In this document: one piece after another, positions 42,416-51,949 of the stretch
Numbering within the stretch: the stretch's first letter is position 1
How the letters are laid out: each line of letters starts with the position of its first letter
Assembly: GCF_017873245.1 (NCBI RefSeq)
Contig: NZ_JAGGJY010000001.1
Coordinates: 248,001-312,000 of the forward strand
DNA: 64,000 nt
Origin: Clostridium tertium
Lineage (GTDB): Bacteria > Bacillota > Clostridia > Clostridiales > Clostridiaceae
Direction of reading: 5' to 3'
The notes under the pieces: generated by a model
The model's database searches: none
What the model was told of the DNA's origin: nothing
Seen by the model: the letters and a program-made list of their open reading frames with translations, nothing else
Made by a program: the position numbers and the translations under genes

Positions 42416-42868
42416 ATGAAGCTTTCTACTAAAGGTAGATACGGGGTTAAGGCTATGGTAGACCTTGCAATGCACTATGGAGATGCCCCCGTTTCAATAA
42501 AAACAATCTCCCAAAGACAAAATATATCAGAATATTATTTAGAGCAGTTGTTTTCACCACTTAGAAAAGCAAAACTTATTAAAAGTATAAGAGGTGCTCA
42601 AGGTGGATATGTGTTAAATTATGCTCCAAAGGATATTACAGTAGCAGATGTTATGAATGTGCTTGAAGGTCCTGTTGAAATTGCTGAATGCATTGAAGGA
42701 ACTGAGTGTGATAACATAGATTTTTGTGCTACTAGATTGTTATGGGAAAAAATAAAAAATAGTATTGATGAAGTAATGAAGAACATTACGCTTCAAGATA
42801 TAGTAGATGATTATGTAAGAATGAAGGATGAAAATCAATCCGTTAAGATTGTTAAAAGGAGCGAATAG
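42416..42868 (+). CDS. iscR: IscR-type Rrf2 regulator of Fe-S assembly
   Basis: The 150-residue winged-helix protein starts [18 protein letters not shown] and has [20 protein letters not shown] and [19 protein letters not shown]. Three Cys (92, 98, 104) are spaced as in E. coli IscR and should hold a [2Fe-2S] cluster that reports Fe-S supply. It heads iscR-iscS-iscU-mnmA with iscS starting 2 bases after its stop, so it likely represses its own operon when clusters are plentiful. AAAGGGGGAAG precedes the ATG. Confidence 0.93.
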   Translation: MKLSTKGRYGVKAMVDLAMHYGDAPVSIKTISQRQNISEYYLEQLFSPLRKAKLIKSIRGAQGGYVLNYAPKDITVADVMNVLEGPVEIAECIEGTECDNIDFCATRLLWEKIKNSIDEVMKNITLQDIVDDYVRMKDENQSVKIVKRSE

Positions 42869-42870
42869 AC

Positions 42871-44070
42871 ATGAGAAATGTATATATGGATTATGCAGCA
42901 ACTACATATGTTAAACCGGAAGTTTTAGAAGAAATGATGCCATTTTTTACTGAAAAGTATGGAAATCCATCATCTTTTTATGGAATTTCTAGGGAAACTA
43001 AAATGGCTATTGATAAGGCTAGAAGTAGGGTTTCAAAAGCATTAAATTGTGATCCAAATGAGATTTATTTTACTGGCGGTGGATCAGAAGCAGACAACTG
43101 GGCTATTAAAGGAATAGCATCAGCTCATAGAAAAAAAGGAAATCATATTATAACAACAAAGATTGAGCACCATGCAGTACTTCACACTTGCGAATACTTA
43201 GAAAAAAATGGATTTGAAGTAACGTATTTAAATGTTGATAAAGAAGGTTTTATCAACTTAGAAGAACTTAAAAATGCTATAACAGATAAAACTATATTAG
43301 TTTCAATTATGTTTGCTAATAATGAAATAGGAACTATTCAACCTGTTAAAGAAATAGGTGAAATTTGTAGAGAAAGAAAAGTTTTATTCCATACTGACGC
43401 GGTTCAAGCAATAGGAAATATTCCAGTAGATGTTAAAGAAATGAATATTGATTTATTATCTTTAGCTGGACATAAAGTATATGGACCTAAGGGAATAGGA
43501 GCACTTTATATAAGAAAAGGTGTTAGAATTGATAACTTAATTCATGGTGGTGGCCAAGAAAGGGCTAGAAGAGCAGGTACTGAAAATACAGCATCTATAG
43601 TGGGTCTTGGAAAAGCAATTGAACTAGCTACTGAAAGTTTAGAAGAGCATAATAAAAAAATCACTAAGCTTAGAGATAGATTAATAGATGGCTTACTAAA
43701 GGTACCACATACAAGATTAAATGGACCAAGAGGGGAAAAAAGATTACCAGGTAATGCTAATATTACTTTTGAATTTATAGAGGGTGAATCAATACTTCTA
43801 TCTTTAGATTTTGAAGGTGTATGCGCATCAAGTGGTAGTGCATGTACCTCAGGATCACTTGACCCATCTCACGTATTGTTAGCAATAGGATTACCTCATG
43901 AGTTAGCTCATGGATCTTTAAGATTGACATTAGGTGATGGATCAACAGATGAAGATGTAGATTATGTTTTAGAGGTTGTTCCACCTATTATAGAAAGACT
44001 AAGAAATATGTCTCCATTATGGGAAGACTTTTTAAAGAAGGGAGAAAAATATTATGATGTACAGCGATAA
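42871..44070 (+). CDS. iscS: Cysteine desulfurase (NifS/IscS type)
   Basis: The 399-residue PLP enzyme takes sulfur from cysteine for Fe-S clusters and tRNA thiolation. It shows [15 protein letters not shown] at the start, [27 protein letters not shown] and the PLP lysine in [11 protein letters not shown] (Lys202). The catalytic Cys325 lies in the loop [11 protein letters not shown]. It overlaps the start of iscU by 17 bases. The next genes are the scaffold and the thiolase MnmA, which are its two expected sulfur acceptors. Clostridial annotations call it nifS or iscS. Confidence 0.95.
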   Translation: MRNVYMDYAATTYVKPEVLEEMMPFFTEKYGNPSSFYGISRETKMAIDKARSRVSKALNCDPNEIYFTGGGSEADNWAIKGIASAHRKKGNHIITTKIEHHAVLHTCEYLEKNGFEVTYLNVDKEGFINLEELKNAITDKTILVSIMFANNEIGTIQPVKEIGEICRERKVLFHTDAVQAIGNIPVDVKEMNIDLLSLAGHKVYGPKGIGALYIRKGVRIDNLIHGGGQERARRAGTENTASIVGLGKAIELATESLEEHNKKITKLRDRLIDGLLKVPHTRLNGPRGEKRLPGNANITFEFIEGESILLSLDFEGVCASSGSACTSGSLDPSHVLLAIGLPHELAHGSLRLTLGDGSTDEDVDYVLEVVPPIIERLRNMSPLWEDFLKKGEKYYDVQR

Positions 44071-44485
44071 GGTTATGGATCATTTTAGAAATCCAAGAAA
44101 TGTAGGGGAAATTGAAGATGCAAATGGCGTAGGTGAAGTAGGAAACGCTAAATGCGGAGATATAATGAAGGTTTATTTAAAAATTGAAGATAATATTGTC
44201 AAGGATGTTAAATTTAAGACATTTGGATGTGGATCTGCTATTGCTTCATCATCAATGGCAACAGAATTAATCAAAGGAAAGACTGTAGAAGAAGCTTGGG
44301 AGTTATCCAATAAAGCAGTTGCAGAAGCTTTAGATGGACTTCCACCTGTAAAAATGCACTGTTCTGTTTTAGCAGAAGAAGCTATACATAAAGCAATTAA
44401 TGACTATAGAAAAAATACAGGTTTAGAGCTTTGGGATTTTGAAGAGCATGATGATATACACGATCATGTTCATGGTCATGAATAG
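44054..44485 (+). CDS. iscU: Fe-S cluster scaffold protein (NifU/IscU N-terminal type)
   Basis: The 143-residue protein begins [20 protein letters not shown] (either of two adjacent ATGs may start it). The three cluster ligands are Cys34 in [11 protein letters not shown], the Cys in [13 protein letters not shown] and the Cys in [12 protein letters not shown]; the Asp next to the first is also kept. The C-terminal tail [12 protein letters not shown] is rich in His and Asp, which is common in clostridial versions and may bind metal. It overlaps iscS by 17 bases, so the two are translationally coupled. Confidence 0.94.
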   Translation: MMYSDKVMDHFRNPRNVGEIEDANGVGEVGNAKCGDIMKVYLKIEDNIVKDVKFKTFGCGSAIASSSMATELIKGKTVEEAWELSNKAVAEALDGLPPVKMHCSVLAEEAIHKAINDYRKNTGLELWDFEEHDDIHDHVHGHE

Positions 44486-44493
44486 GAATTAAT

Positions 44494-45576
44494 ATGAAGA
44501 AAAAAGTAGTAGTAGGTATGAGTGGTGGAGTTGACAGCTCTGTTGCTGCATACCTTTTAAAAGAACAAGGTTACGAAGTAATAGGCGTAACAATGAAACA
44601 TTTTGATGATGAAGATGAAGACTATATTGAAAGAGAAGGTGGATGTTGTTCTCTTTCATCAGTAGAAGATGCAAGAAGAGTTGCCGATAAACTAGGAATA
44701 CCTTTTTATGTTCTTAATTTTAAGGATTCCTTTAAAGAAAAGGTAATAGATTATTTTGTACAAGAGTATATGGAAGGAAAAACACCTAATCCATGTATTG
44801 CGTGCAATAAACATATAAAGTTTGATGAATTTCTAAGAAGAGCAAAAGGAATTGGAGCTGATTATGTAGCTACAGGACATTATGCTAAAATAGAAAAAAA
44901 TGAAGATGGTAGATATTTTTTAATAAAAGCAGATGATGATAAGAAAGATCAAACATATGCTTTATATAATTTTACGCAAGAACAATTGAGTCAAACATTA
45001 ATGCCTTGTGGGGATTATACTAAGGATAAAATAAGAGAAATAGCTAAAGAAATTGGTCTTGCAGTTCACAATAAAAAAGACAGTGAAGAAATATGCTTTA
45101 TACCTGATAATAATCATGGTAAATACATTTTAAATGCTAGACCAAATCAAGTGAGAGAAGGAAACTTTGTTGATAAGAATGGTAATATATTAGGTAAACA
45201 TAAAGGTATAGTTTATTATACAATAGGTCAAAGAAAAGGCTTAGGCTTAGCACTAGGTACTCCTATTTTTGTTACTGATATAAATCCAAGAACTAATGAA
45301 GTTGTTATAGGACCAGAAGAAGATGTCTTTAAAACTGATTTAGTTGCAAAGGATGTTAACTTTATTCCTTTTAATTCTCTTAGTGAAGAAATAACTGTAT
45401 TTGCTAAAGTTAGATATCAAGCAAAACCTTCTGAAGCAATAATATCACCACTTGCAGATGGAAGAGTTAAAGTTTCTTTTAAGGAAAAGCAAAGAGCTAT
45501 AACTAAAGGTCAATCAGTTGTATTTTATGATGGAAACGTCGTTGTTGGTGGCGGAATAATAGAAGAAATTATATAA
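44494..45576 (+). CDS. mnmA: tRNA 2-thiouridylase MnmA
   Basis: The 360-residue enzyme thiolates U34 of tRNA-Lys, -Glu and -Gln. It has the PP-loop [15 protein letters not shown], the catalytic Cys pair in [14 protein letters not shown] and DSEEICFIP, and the middle [17 protein letters not shown]. The C-terminal beta barrel is complete. It begins 8 bases after iscU, placing the sulfur consumer beside its donor. A perfect terminator follows, so iscR-iscS-iscU-mnmA is one operon. Confidence 0.96.
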   Translation: MKKKVVVGMSGGVDSSVAAYLLKEQGYEVIGVTMKHFDDEDEDYIEREGGCCSLSSVEDARRVADKLGIPFYVLNFKDSFKEKVIDYFVQEYMEGKTPNPCIACNKHIKFDEFLRRAKGIGADYVATGHYAKIEKNEDGRYFLIKADDDKKDQTYALYNFTQEQLSQTLMPCGDYTKDKIREIAKEIGLAVHNKKDSEEICFIPDNNHGKYILNARPNQVREGNFVDKNGNILGKHKGIVYYTIGQRKGLGLALGTPIFVTDINPRTNEVVIGPEEDVFKTDLVAKDVNFIPFNSLSEEITVFAKVRYQAKPSEAIISPLADGRVKVSFKEKQRAITKGQSVVFYDGNVVVGGGIIEEII

Positions 45577-45580
45577 ATAA

Positions 45581-45618
45581 AAAAATTCTCATATGTAGAT
45601 ATGAGAATTTTTTTTTGT
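45581..45618 (+). terminator. Terminator of the isc-mnmA operon
   Basis: AAAAATTCTCATAT (45581-45594) pairs perfectly with ATATGAGAATTTTT (45599-45612) and runs into further T residues. Confidence 0.95.
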
Positions 45619-45662
45619 CTTTAGGAGATAATATAGTTATTCTATATAGAAGGGAGAAACTT

Positions 45663-46145
45663 ATGTTAAAGAGTAAGGATTTCTATCTACTAAAAGTTTA
45701 TGACGTAAGGGGGAAGTACCTAGGTGTTGTAGATGATATATATATTGATTTTCATAAAGGTAAAGTAGTAGGCTTTTTTGTTTCTAATTATCTTCTATTT
45801 AGTAAGAAAAATTTTGTTAGAAGCAGTGATATTATTTCTTTAGAAGAGGTAATGATTGTAAAAGTATTAAACGAAAAAGAGGGATTATCTTTTAAAAGCA
45901 TAAAAGACATGGATATAAAAGATAAAAATAACATAATGAGAGGTGTATTAGAAGATGTGATAATTGAAAAAAAAGATTTATCAATAAAAGGGTTAGTTAT
46001 GAGTTCAGGGATATTTGATAGGATGATAAAAGGAAAAGAAATACTATTATTAAAGGACTGTTTATTAGGGGAAGATTTTATTTTATATTATGGAAGTGAT
46101 GAGGTTAGACTTCAAAGTTTACCTCGTAAGAGGAAAACATGTTGA
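45663..46145 (+). CDS. PRC-barrel domain protein
   Basis: ATG 45663 follows AAGGGAG; a longer frame upstream starts inside the preceding terminator and is rejected. The 160-residue protein has a PRC-barrel pattern at its N-terminus (FYLLKVYDVRGKYLGVVDDIYIDF, kept in two pieces by KGKVVGFFV). A second similar stretch follows (GVLEDVIIEKKDLSIKGLVMSSG). There is no signal peptide. PRC barrels occur in RimM, in photosynthetic reaction-centre subunits and in small sporulation proteins such as YlmC; no specific role can be set here. It overlaps the next gene by 7 bases. Confidence 0.72.
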   Translation: MLKSKDFYLLKVYDVRGKYLGVVDDIYIDFHKGKVVGFFVSNYLLFSKKNFVRSSDIISLEEVMIVKVLNEKEGLSFKSIKDMDIKDKNNIMRGVLEDVIIEKKDLSIKGLVMSSGIFDRMIKGKEILLLKDCLLGEDFILYYGSDEVRLQSLPRKRKTC

Positions 46146-47170
46146 TATATAAAAAGTATAAAAAGATTATAAATTCAATCTTAGTAATCCTATCAATTTT
46201 ATTAATTCTAATTTTGTATATAAAAATCAAGACGATAAGTAGCATAGTAAACATTGTTTTTATAGGATTTATACTTGCTTATGCATTAAAGCCTCTTAGG
46301 GATACTATAAGCGAGAAGTTTAAACTAAGTAAAAAAATATCATCAATTTCAATAATATTAACTATCTTTTTAGGTTTGATATTACTTTCCTATATAGTTA
46401 TTCCGTCTATAATAAGGGAAAGCTATAGTATTGGATATATATTAGATAATATAGATGAGTATGTTAAGAGTATCGTATATAAATTGAATTTGAATGATAT
46501 ATCTTTTTTTGAAGCTATATATAATCAAATAAGTGAAGAAGTAAATATATTTTTTAGTAAAGTTACTGATAATTTATTAGAAAACTTGATGGTTTGTTTT
46601 GAAAGTTTAGTGTCTCTTGCTATTGTACCGATAGTAACATATTATTTCTTGGTTGATGGAGATTTAATTTATAATAAGCTTTTATTAATATTACCGACAG
46701 AAAAAAGAATAATTGCTAAAAGGGTTATTAGCCATATAGATAAAGTTTTATCAAGATACATAATAAGTCAATTGTTATTATCATTAATTATAGGAGCATT
46801 AACTTTTATAGTTCTTGTAATAATAGATGTAAAATTTGCTTTAATACTTGGCATATTTAATGGCGTATTAAATATAGTACCTTATTTTGGTCCTATAATA
46901 GGTGGAGTACCAGCTATATTTGTAGCTTTTATGGAATCACCTAATAAAGCATTATGGACGCTTATAGCAATATTTTTAATACAACAAATAGAGGGAAATA
47001 TATTGTCACCTAAAATAACAGGGGATAGCACTAATATGCACCCGATTATAATTATAATTTTATTATTAGTAGGAGAAAAGTTAGGTGGACTTATAGGAAT
47101 GATAGTTGCAGTTCCTATAGGAGTTATAGTTAAAGTAATATATGATGATATCAATGATTATTTGTTTTAA
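46139..47170 (+). CDS. AI-2E (PerM/YdiK) family transporter
   Basis: The 343-residue protein has about eight membrane helices. It shows the family hallmarks: IVFIGFILAYALKPLRD, a long amphipathic stretch (about 85-140), LVSLAIVPIVTYYFLVDGD, and the C-terminal LGIFNGVLNIVPYFGPIIGGVPA and IQQIEGNILSPKITGDSTNMHP. The family includes putative AI-2 exporters and Na+/H+ antiporters, so the name should not be read as proof of substrate. It starts within the end of the PRC-barrel gene (7-base overlap). Confidence 0.87.
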   Translation: MLIYKKYKKIINSILVILSILLILILYIKIKTISSIVNIVFIGFILAYALKPLRDTISEKFKLSKKISSISIILTIFLGLILLSYIVIPSIIRESYSIGYILDNIDEYVKSIVYKLNLNDISFFEAIYNQISEEVNIFFSKVTDNLLENLMVCFESLVSLAIVPIVTYYFLVDGDLIYNKLLLILPTEKRIIAKRVISHIDKVLSRYIISQLLLSLIIGALTFIVLVIIDVKFALILGIFNGVLNIVPYFGPIIGGVPAIFVAFMESPNKALWTLIAIFLIQQIEGNILSPKITGDSTNMHPIIIIILLLVGEKLGGLIGMIVAVPIGVIVKVIYDDINDYLF

Positions 47171-47233
47171 ATAAAATAATTGACATATTTTAATAAATAA
47201 ACTATAATTTCATTGAAATATAAGAAAATTTAA

Positions 47234-47407
47234 TATTTAGCGTTGATAAGAATGAGTAAATATAGAGTATGTATTCAGAGAGGAAGTGGATGGTGAAAAC
47301 TTCTTACATTATATATTGAAGCTATCTTGGAGCTATATTATCTAAGTGATGTATTTTTAATACATAATTAGGGTGGTACCGCGGAATTTATGTTTTCGTC
47401 CCTTTTT
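47234..47407 (+). promoter_or_regulatory. T-box riboswitch for alanyl-tRNA
   Basis: The T-box sequence AGGGTGGTACCGCGG lies at 47370-47384 and is followed by TTCGTCCCTTTTTT as the terminator end. Stem I elements (CAGAGAGGAAGTGGATGGTG) are upstream. The specifier triplet reads GCT (Ala) at 47321-47323 in TTGAAGCTATC. Uncharged tRNA-Ala should stabilise the antiterminator and turn on alaS. Confidence 0.93.
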
Positions 47408-47470
47408 TATAGGGATGGAAACTTTTTTTATTATAAAAAACTATACAGTAAACAAATGGAGGTAATAGAT

Positions 47471-50110
47471 ATGAAGTTCATGGGAACAAACGAGCTTAGA
47501 GAAGCTTATTTGAAGTTTTTTGAATCAAAAGATCACTTAAGATTAGAGAGTTTTCCTCTAGTCCCTAAAAATGATAAATCATTATTATTAATAAATGCAG
47601 GTATGGCACCTCTTAAACCATATTTTACTGGATTACAGGAGCCGCCAAGAAAAAGAATAACTACTTGCCAAAAGTGTATAAGAACAGGGGATATAGAAAA
47701 CGTAGGTAAAACATCAAGACATGGTACCTTCTTTGAAATGCTTGGGAATTTCTCGTTTGGAGATTATTTTAAAGAAGAAATTATTCCTTGGGCTTGGGAA
47801 TTCATAACTAAAACTCTTCAAATTCCAAAAGATAAATTGTATGTAACAATATATTTAGAAGATGATGAAGCTTATGATATTTGGTGTAAAAAGACAGATG
47901 TAGATCCAAAGAGAATATTTAGACTTGGAAAAGATGATAACTTCTGGGAAATAGGTGTTGGACCATGTGGACCATGTACAGAAATTCATTATGATAGAGG
48001 CGAAGGAGTAATCACAAATGTAGAGGATTTCGTAAAAGCAAGTGATGAAGATAGAGTAGTTGAATTTTGGAATCTTGTATTTACACAATTTGATAAGGAT
48101 GAAGAAGGAAATTACAATAGATTAGCAAACCCTAATATAGATACAGGTATGGGGCTTGAAAGAATTGCTACTATAATGCAAGGTGTAGATAATATATTTG
48201 AAATAGATACAGTTAAAAATATACTACAAAAAGCATCAGAACTTTCAGGTGTAAAATATGGAGAAGATAAGCTTAAGGATATTTCTTTAAGAATAATTAC
48301 AGATCACGTTAAATCAGTTACTATGCTTATTTCGGATGGAGTTCAGCCAAGTAATGAAGGTAGGGGATATGTATTAAGAAGACTTTTAAGAAGAGCTGCA
48401 AGACATGGAAGATTACTTGGAATTAAAGGATTATTCTTAACTGATATAGTTGAATCAGTAGTTGAAAACTATAGCGGGGCTTATCCAATGCTTATAGAAA
48501 GTAAAGAATATATTGAAAGAATTGTTTCATTAGAAGAAGAAAGATTTAATGAAACAATAGATTCAGGAATGAATATCTTAAATGATTATATTGAAGAAAT
48601 GGAAGCTTCTAATGAAAAAACGTTAAAAGGTGAAAAAGCATTTAAGCTGTATGATACTTATGGATTCCCAATTGAGTTAACAGAAGAAATTTTAGAAGAA
48701 AAAGGTATGAATGTTGACCATGAAGCATTTAGAAAAGAAATGGATGAGCAAAGACAAAGAGCTAGAAGTGCAAGAGGAGAATCATCATATATGGGAAGTG
48801 ATGAAAATCCAATTAATAAGATAGATGCATCAATAAATACTGAATTTATTGGATATGATAATATTGAAGTAAATTCAAAAATATTAGTTTTAGCTAATGA
48901 TAATAATTTTGTAGATGAATTATCAAAAGATGAAAAAGGTTATATAGTAACTGACAAAACACCATTTTATGCTGAAATGGGTGGCCAAGTAGGAGATAGA
49001 GGAATTATAAAAACAGCTTCTGGAGAAGCATATGTTTATGATACAAAGAAAAATGTTGGTGGAAAAACTATTCACTATGTTAAAGTTGTAGAAGGTACAA
49101 TAAAAATAAATGAAGAGGCAAATCTAAAAATAGATGTTTTAAGAAGAAATAATATAGCGAAGAATCATACTGCAACACACATGTTACATGAAGCGTTAAA
49201 ACAAGTTGTAGGTAAGCATGTAAATCAAGCAGGTTCATATGTTGATGATGAAAGATTAAGATTTGACTTTGCTCACTTCAAAGGGTTAACAGAAGAAGAA
49301 ATAGAAAAGATAGAAGAGTTAGTTAACAAAAAGATAATGGAAGTATTTAATGTTGATACAAATCTTATGACTTTAGATGAAGCAAAAGAATCAGGTGCAA
49401 TGGCTTTATTTGATGATAAATACGGCGATAAGGTTAGGGTTGTAAGTGTTGGAGAATTCTCAAAGGAACTTTGTGGAGGTACTCACGTTAATAACTCAGG
49501 AGAAATTGGATTGTTTAAAATAATAAATGAAGCAGGTGTTGCTGCAGGTATAAGAAGAATAGAGGCTGTATCAGGACTAAATGCAATAAAATATATGGAA
49601 GAAAAACAAAGACTTTTAAAAGAAGCATGTAGTGCTTTAAAATGTAGTGAAAAAGATGTATTAAAGAAGATAGCTTCACAAGGTGTTGAAATTAAAGAAA
49701 AAGAAAAGGAAATTTCAGAGCTTAAGAGTAAATTAACATGCGGTGTTGAAGATGATATTCTATCTTCTGCTAAAGAAGTAAATGGCATAAAAGTAGTAGC
49801 TTATGGTTTAGAAGGAATAGATGGAAATGCATTAAGAGACTTAGGTGATAAAATGAGAAGTAAACTTTCAAGCGGAGTTGTTGTCTTATTAAGTAATGTA
49901 GGTGGAAAAGTTAATGTGGTTTCTATGGCTACTAAGGATGTTTTAGAAAAAGGTATCCATTGTGGAAAGATAATTAAAGAAGTTGCAGCAGTAGTTGGCG
50001 GAGGTGGCGGTGGAAGACCGGACATGGCTCAAGCTGGTGGTAAGAATCCAGAAAATATAAAGTCTGCAATAGAAAAAACGTACTTAGTAGTAGAATCTTT
50101 AATAAAATAA
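47471..50110 (+). CDS. alaS: Alanyl-tRNA synthetase
   Basis: ATG 47471 ([17 protein letters not shown]) follows GGAGGT; the frame reaching back into the T-box terminator is not coding. The 879-residue enzyme has class II motifs in the first 450 residues ([54 protein letters not shown]). The editing domain carries the zinc ligands ([12 protein letters not shown] and [15 protein letters not shown]), and the C-terminal C-Ala domain ends with [16 protein letters not shown]. It charges tRNA-Ala and clears Ser and Gly mischarging. It leads the conserved alaS-ireB-ruvX cluster. Confidence 0.98.
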   Translation: MKFMGTNELREAYLKFFESKDHLRLESFPLVPKNDKSLLLINAGMAPLKPYFTGLQEPPRKRITTCQKCIRTGDIENVGKTSRHGTFFEMLGNFSFGDYFKEEIIPWAWEFITKTLQIPKDKLYVTIYLEDDEAYDIWCKKTDVDPKRIFRLGKDDNFWEIGVGPCGPCTEIHYDRGEGVITNVEDFVKASDEDRVVEFWNLVFTQFDKDEEGNYNRLANPNIDTGMGLERIATIMQGVDNIFEIDTVKNILQKASELSGVKYGEDKLKDISLRIITDHVKSVTMLISDGVQPSNEGRGYVLRRLLRRAARHGRLLGIKGLFLTDIVESVVENYSGAYPMLIESKEYIERIVSLEEERFNETIDSGMNILNDYIEEMEASNEKTLKGEKAFKLYDTYGFPIELTEEILEEKGMNVDHEAFRKEMDEQRQRARSARGESSYMGSDENPINKIDASINTEFIGYDNIEVNSKILVLANDNNFVDELSKDEKGYIVTDKTPFYAEMGGQVGDRGIIKTASGEAYVYDTKKNVGGKTIHYVKVVEGTIKINEEANLKIDVLRRNNIAKNHTATHMLHEALKQVVGKHVNQAGSYVDDERLRFDFAHFKGLTEEEIEKIEELVNKKIMEVFNVDTNLMTLDEAKESGAMALFDDKYGDKVRVVSVGEFSKELCGGTHVNNSGEIGLFKIINEAGVAAGIRRIEAVSGLNAIKYMEEKQRLLKEACSALKCSEKDVLKKIASQGVEIKEKEKEISELKSKLTCGVEDDILSSAKEVNGIKVVAYGLEGIDGNALRDLGDKMRSKLSSGVVVLLSNVGGKVNVVSMATKDVLEKGIHCGKIIKEVAAVVGGGGGGRPDMAQAGGKNPENIKSAIEKTYLVVESLIK

Positions 50111-50238
50111 TCTTTAGCAAAATAGTGTACTTTTATAATTATATGGTTTATAATATAATTAAATTAAGTAAACCCATGTATAGAATTTTAAATATATGAG
50201 ATAATATTATTAGGGATACTGTTAAACTAAATATAAGT

Positions 50239-50263
50239 AAGGGGGTGAGCTGCGAATAGCAGC
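50239..50263 (+). promoter_or_regulatory. Unusual ireB ribosome-binding site with hairpin spacer
   Basis: The Shine-Dalgarno AAGGGGGTGA (50239-50248) lies 21 bases before the ATG at 50270, too far for normal initiation. GCTGC (50249-50253) and GCAGC (50259-50263) can form a hairpin that folds out 15 bases and leaves about 6. No closer start codon is in frame. Confidence 0.6.
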
Positions 50264-50269
50264 AGTTGT

Positions 50270-50527
50270 ATGAATAATAACTTAGATCAAACAATGCAAT
50301 TTAATTTAAACATCAACAAAGAGGATTTGACAAAGTCAATATTAACAGATGTTTACAATGCGTTACAGGAGAAAGGTTATAATCCGATCAACCAATTAGT
50401 TGGATATCTTATTTCAGGGGACCCTTCTTACATCACAAGCTACAACGGAGCAAGAGCTTTACTAAGAAAACTTGAAAGAGATGAAATTCTTGAGGAAGTT
50501 ATAAAATCTTATTTAGAAATAAAATAA
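50270..50527 (+). CDS. ireB: IreB-family regulatory phosphoprotein (DUF965)
   Basis: The 85-residue protein matches the IreB/YrzL family along its whole length: [20 protein letters not shown], then [40 protein letters not shown] and [17 protein letters not shown]. In Enterococcus, IreB is phosphorylated on N-terminal Thr residues by the IreK kinase and dampens cephalosporin resistance. The Thr in DQTMQF is present. Position between alaS and ruvX is conserved in Firmicutes. An intrinsic terminator separates it from ruvX. Confidence 0.94.
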   Translation: MNNNLDQTMQFNLNINKEDLTKSILTDVYNALQEKGYNPINQLVGYLISGDPSYITSYNGARALLRKLERDEILEEVIKSYLEIK

Positions 50528-50557
50528 AGAGTGCCCGTTTAATCGGGCACTCTTTAA
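50526..50557 (+). terminator. Terminator/attenuator between ireB and ruvX
   Basis: AAAGAGTGCCCG (50526-50537) pairs perfectly with CGGGCACTCTTT (50544-50555). The U tail is short (the TTT of the arm, then AATG), so read-through to ruvX is likely. Confidence 0.75.
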
Positions 50558-50574
50558 TGTTTAAGGAGATAAAT

Positions 50575-50991
50575 ATGAGAATTCTAGGTTTAGATGTAGG
50601 ATCTAAAACTATAGGTGTTGCCATAAGTGATCCATTAGGATGGACTGCGCAGGGAATTACTACGATAAGAAGAAGCAAAAAAGAGCAAGATATAGAAGAA
50701 ATAAAGAAGTTATGTAAAGAATATTCTGTTGAAACTATAGTTATAGGATTACCTAAAAATATGAATGGAACTATAGGTGAATCAGGAGAAAGAGTACTAG
50801 AACTTTCGGAAATTATAAAAGAAGCTACAGGTATAAAAGTTGAGATGTGGGATGAGAGACTTACTACGGTAGCAGCTCATAAAGCTATGCTTGAAGCAGA
50901 TCTATCAAGGGGAAAAAGAAAGAAAATAGTTGATAAAATAGCCGCTACATATATACTGCAAGGATATTTAGATAGGCTTAGTATGAAATAA
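50575..50991 (+). CDS. ruvX: RuvX/YqgF, Holliday-junction resolvase-like RNase
   Basis: ATG 50575 follows AAGGAG (50563-50568); the ATG at 50557 precedes that signal and is rejected. The 138-residue protein has the RNase H-like fold: [20 protein letters not shown] with the first catalytic Asp, [19 protein letters not shown], and [21 protein letters not shown] with the second acidic pair. In other bacteria YqgF takes part in 16S rRNA 5' maturation. The gene order matches Bacillus. Confidence 0.94.
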   Translation: MRILGLDVGSKTIGVAISDPLGWTAQGITTIRRSKKEQDIEEIKKLCKEYSVETIVIGLPKNMNGTIGESGERVLELSEIIKEATGIKVEMWDERLTTVAAHKAMLEADLSRGKRKKIVDKIAATYILQGYLDRLSMK

Positions 50992-51019
50992 TTAATTCAT
51001 TTCCAATTGAAAATTATTA

Positions 51020-51048
51020 TTGACAACCGTTAAGGTAAAAATTACAAT
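51020..51048 (+). promoter_or_regulatory. Promoter for the yrzB-like gene and fur
   Basis: TTGACA (51020-51025), a 17-base spacer and TACAAT (51043-51048) form a near-consensus sigma-A promoter 23 bases before the start codon at 51071. Confidence 0.7.
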
Positions 51049-51070
51049 TATAAAAAAAGGAGAAAAAATT

Positions 51071-51346
51071 ATGGATAAGGATTTAAAACAATTAGAATTA
51101 TATGATGAAGATGGAAAATTAGTAAAGTTAAATGTTGTTGCATTTTTTGATATGGTAAACCCAGATACAGAAGAAAAAAGTGAATATGTTATAGTTTACG
51201 ATGATGATTATACTGAAGATGATATATTTGCTTTAAAGGTAGGGATAGATGAAGACGGAGATGATCTATTAATACCTATAGATGATGAAGTAGAATTAGC
51301 AGCGGTTCAAGAAGCTTATGACACTATTTTCGCTGATGAAGAATAA
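51071..51346 (+). CDS. DUF1292 (YrzB-family) protein
   Basis: ATG 51071 follows AAAAAAAGGAG; the open frame further upstream covers the promoter. The 91-residue, very acidic protein fits DUF1292: LELYDEDGKLVKLNVVAFFDM, then EYVIVYDDDYTEDDIFALKV and LLIPIDDEVELAAVQEAYDTI. Its place after ruvX is the same as yrzB in Bacillus. Function is unknown in all species to my knowledge. fur follows 51 bases downstream and probably shares its promoter. Confidence 0.88.
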   Translation: MDKDLKQLELYDEDGKLVKLNVVAFFDMVNPDTEEKSEYVIVYDDDYTEDDIFALKVGIDEDGDDLLIPIDDEVELAAVQEAYDTIFADEE

Positions 51347-51397
51347 GATTAACTAAGAATAAAATCTAACTAAGAATAAAGGAAAGGGGTGTTGTTT

Positions 51398-51865
51398 GTG
51401 GAACAATCAAATAGTATAGATTTTAATGTTTTAAAAGAAGATTTAAAACAAAAAGGGTATAAATTGACGCCTCAAAGAAGAGCTATAGTTGACACTATTA
51501 TAGATAAAGAAGGAGAACATTTAACTGCAGAAGAAATTTATGATGAAGTTAAAAAAAGTTGTCCTGAAATTGGTTTAGCTACAGTATATAGAACTATAAT
51601 TTTATTAGAAGAATTAGGTGTAATATGTAAGCTAGATTTAAATGATGGTTGTAGCAGATATGAATTAGTTCGTAAAGATGAGGGGCATAGACACCATCAC
51701 TTAGTTTGTAACGAATGTAAAAGTGTTATTGAAGTTCAAGATGATTTATTAGACGAACTTGAAGAAGAAGTTGAAAGATCATATGGATTTAAAATTTTAG
51801 ACCATAGTGTTAAATTCTTTGGGCTTTGTAGAAAATGCCAAAGTAAGATGGATAACAATAAATAA
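51398..51865 (+). CDS. fur: Fur-family metal-responsive repressor
   Basis: GTG 51398 is best placed for AAAGGGGTG (51384-51391). The 155-residue protein has the winged helix KLTPQRRAIVDTIIDK, HLTAEEIYDEVKK and IGLATVYRTIILLEELGVI. Metal-site residues are HRHHHLVCNECKSVIEVQDD. Two CxxC pairs (CNEC, CRKC) form the structural zinc site. It could be Fur, PerR or Zur by family. The HHHL pattern favours Fur or Zur over PerR, but I cannot decide. It lies between the yrzB-like gene and rnjA, an insertion relative to the Bacillus order. Confidence 0.88.
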   Translation: MEQSNSIDFNVLKEDLKQKGYKLTPQRRAIVDTIIDKEGEHLTAEEIYDEVKKSCPEIGLATVYRTIILLEELGVICKLDLNDGCSRYELVRKDEGHRHHHLVCNECKSVIEVQDDLLDELEEEVERSYGFKILDHSVKFFGLCRKCQSKMDNNK

Positions 51866-51949
51866 GATAAATAAGATAAATAAGGGAACTCCTCTCTATT
51901 GAGACGACAACCTTTGTAATACATATTTTAGGAAGAAGGAGGGGACATA

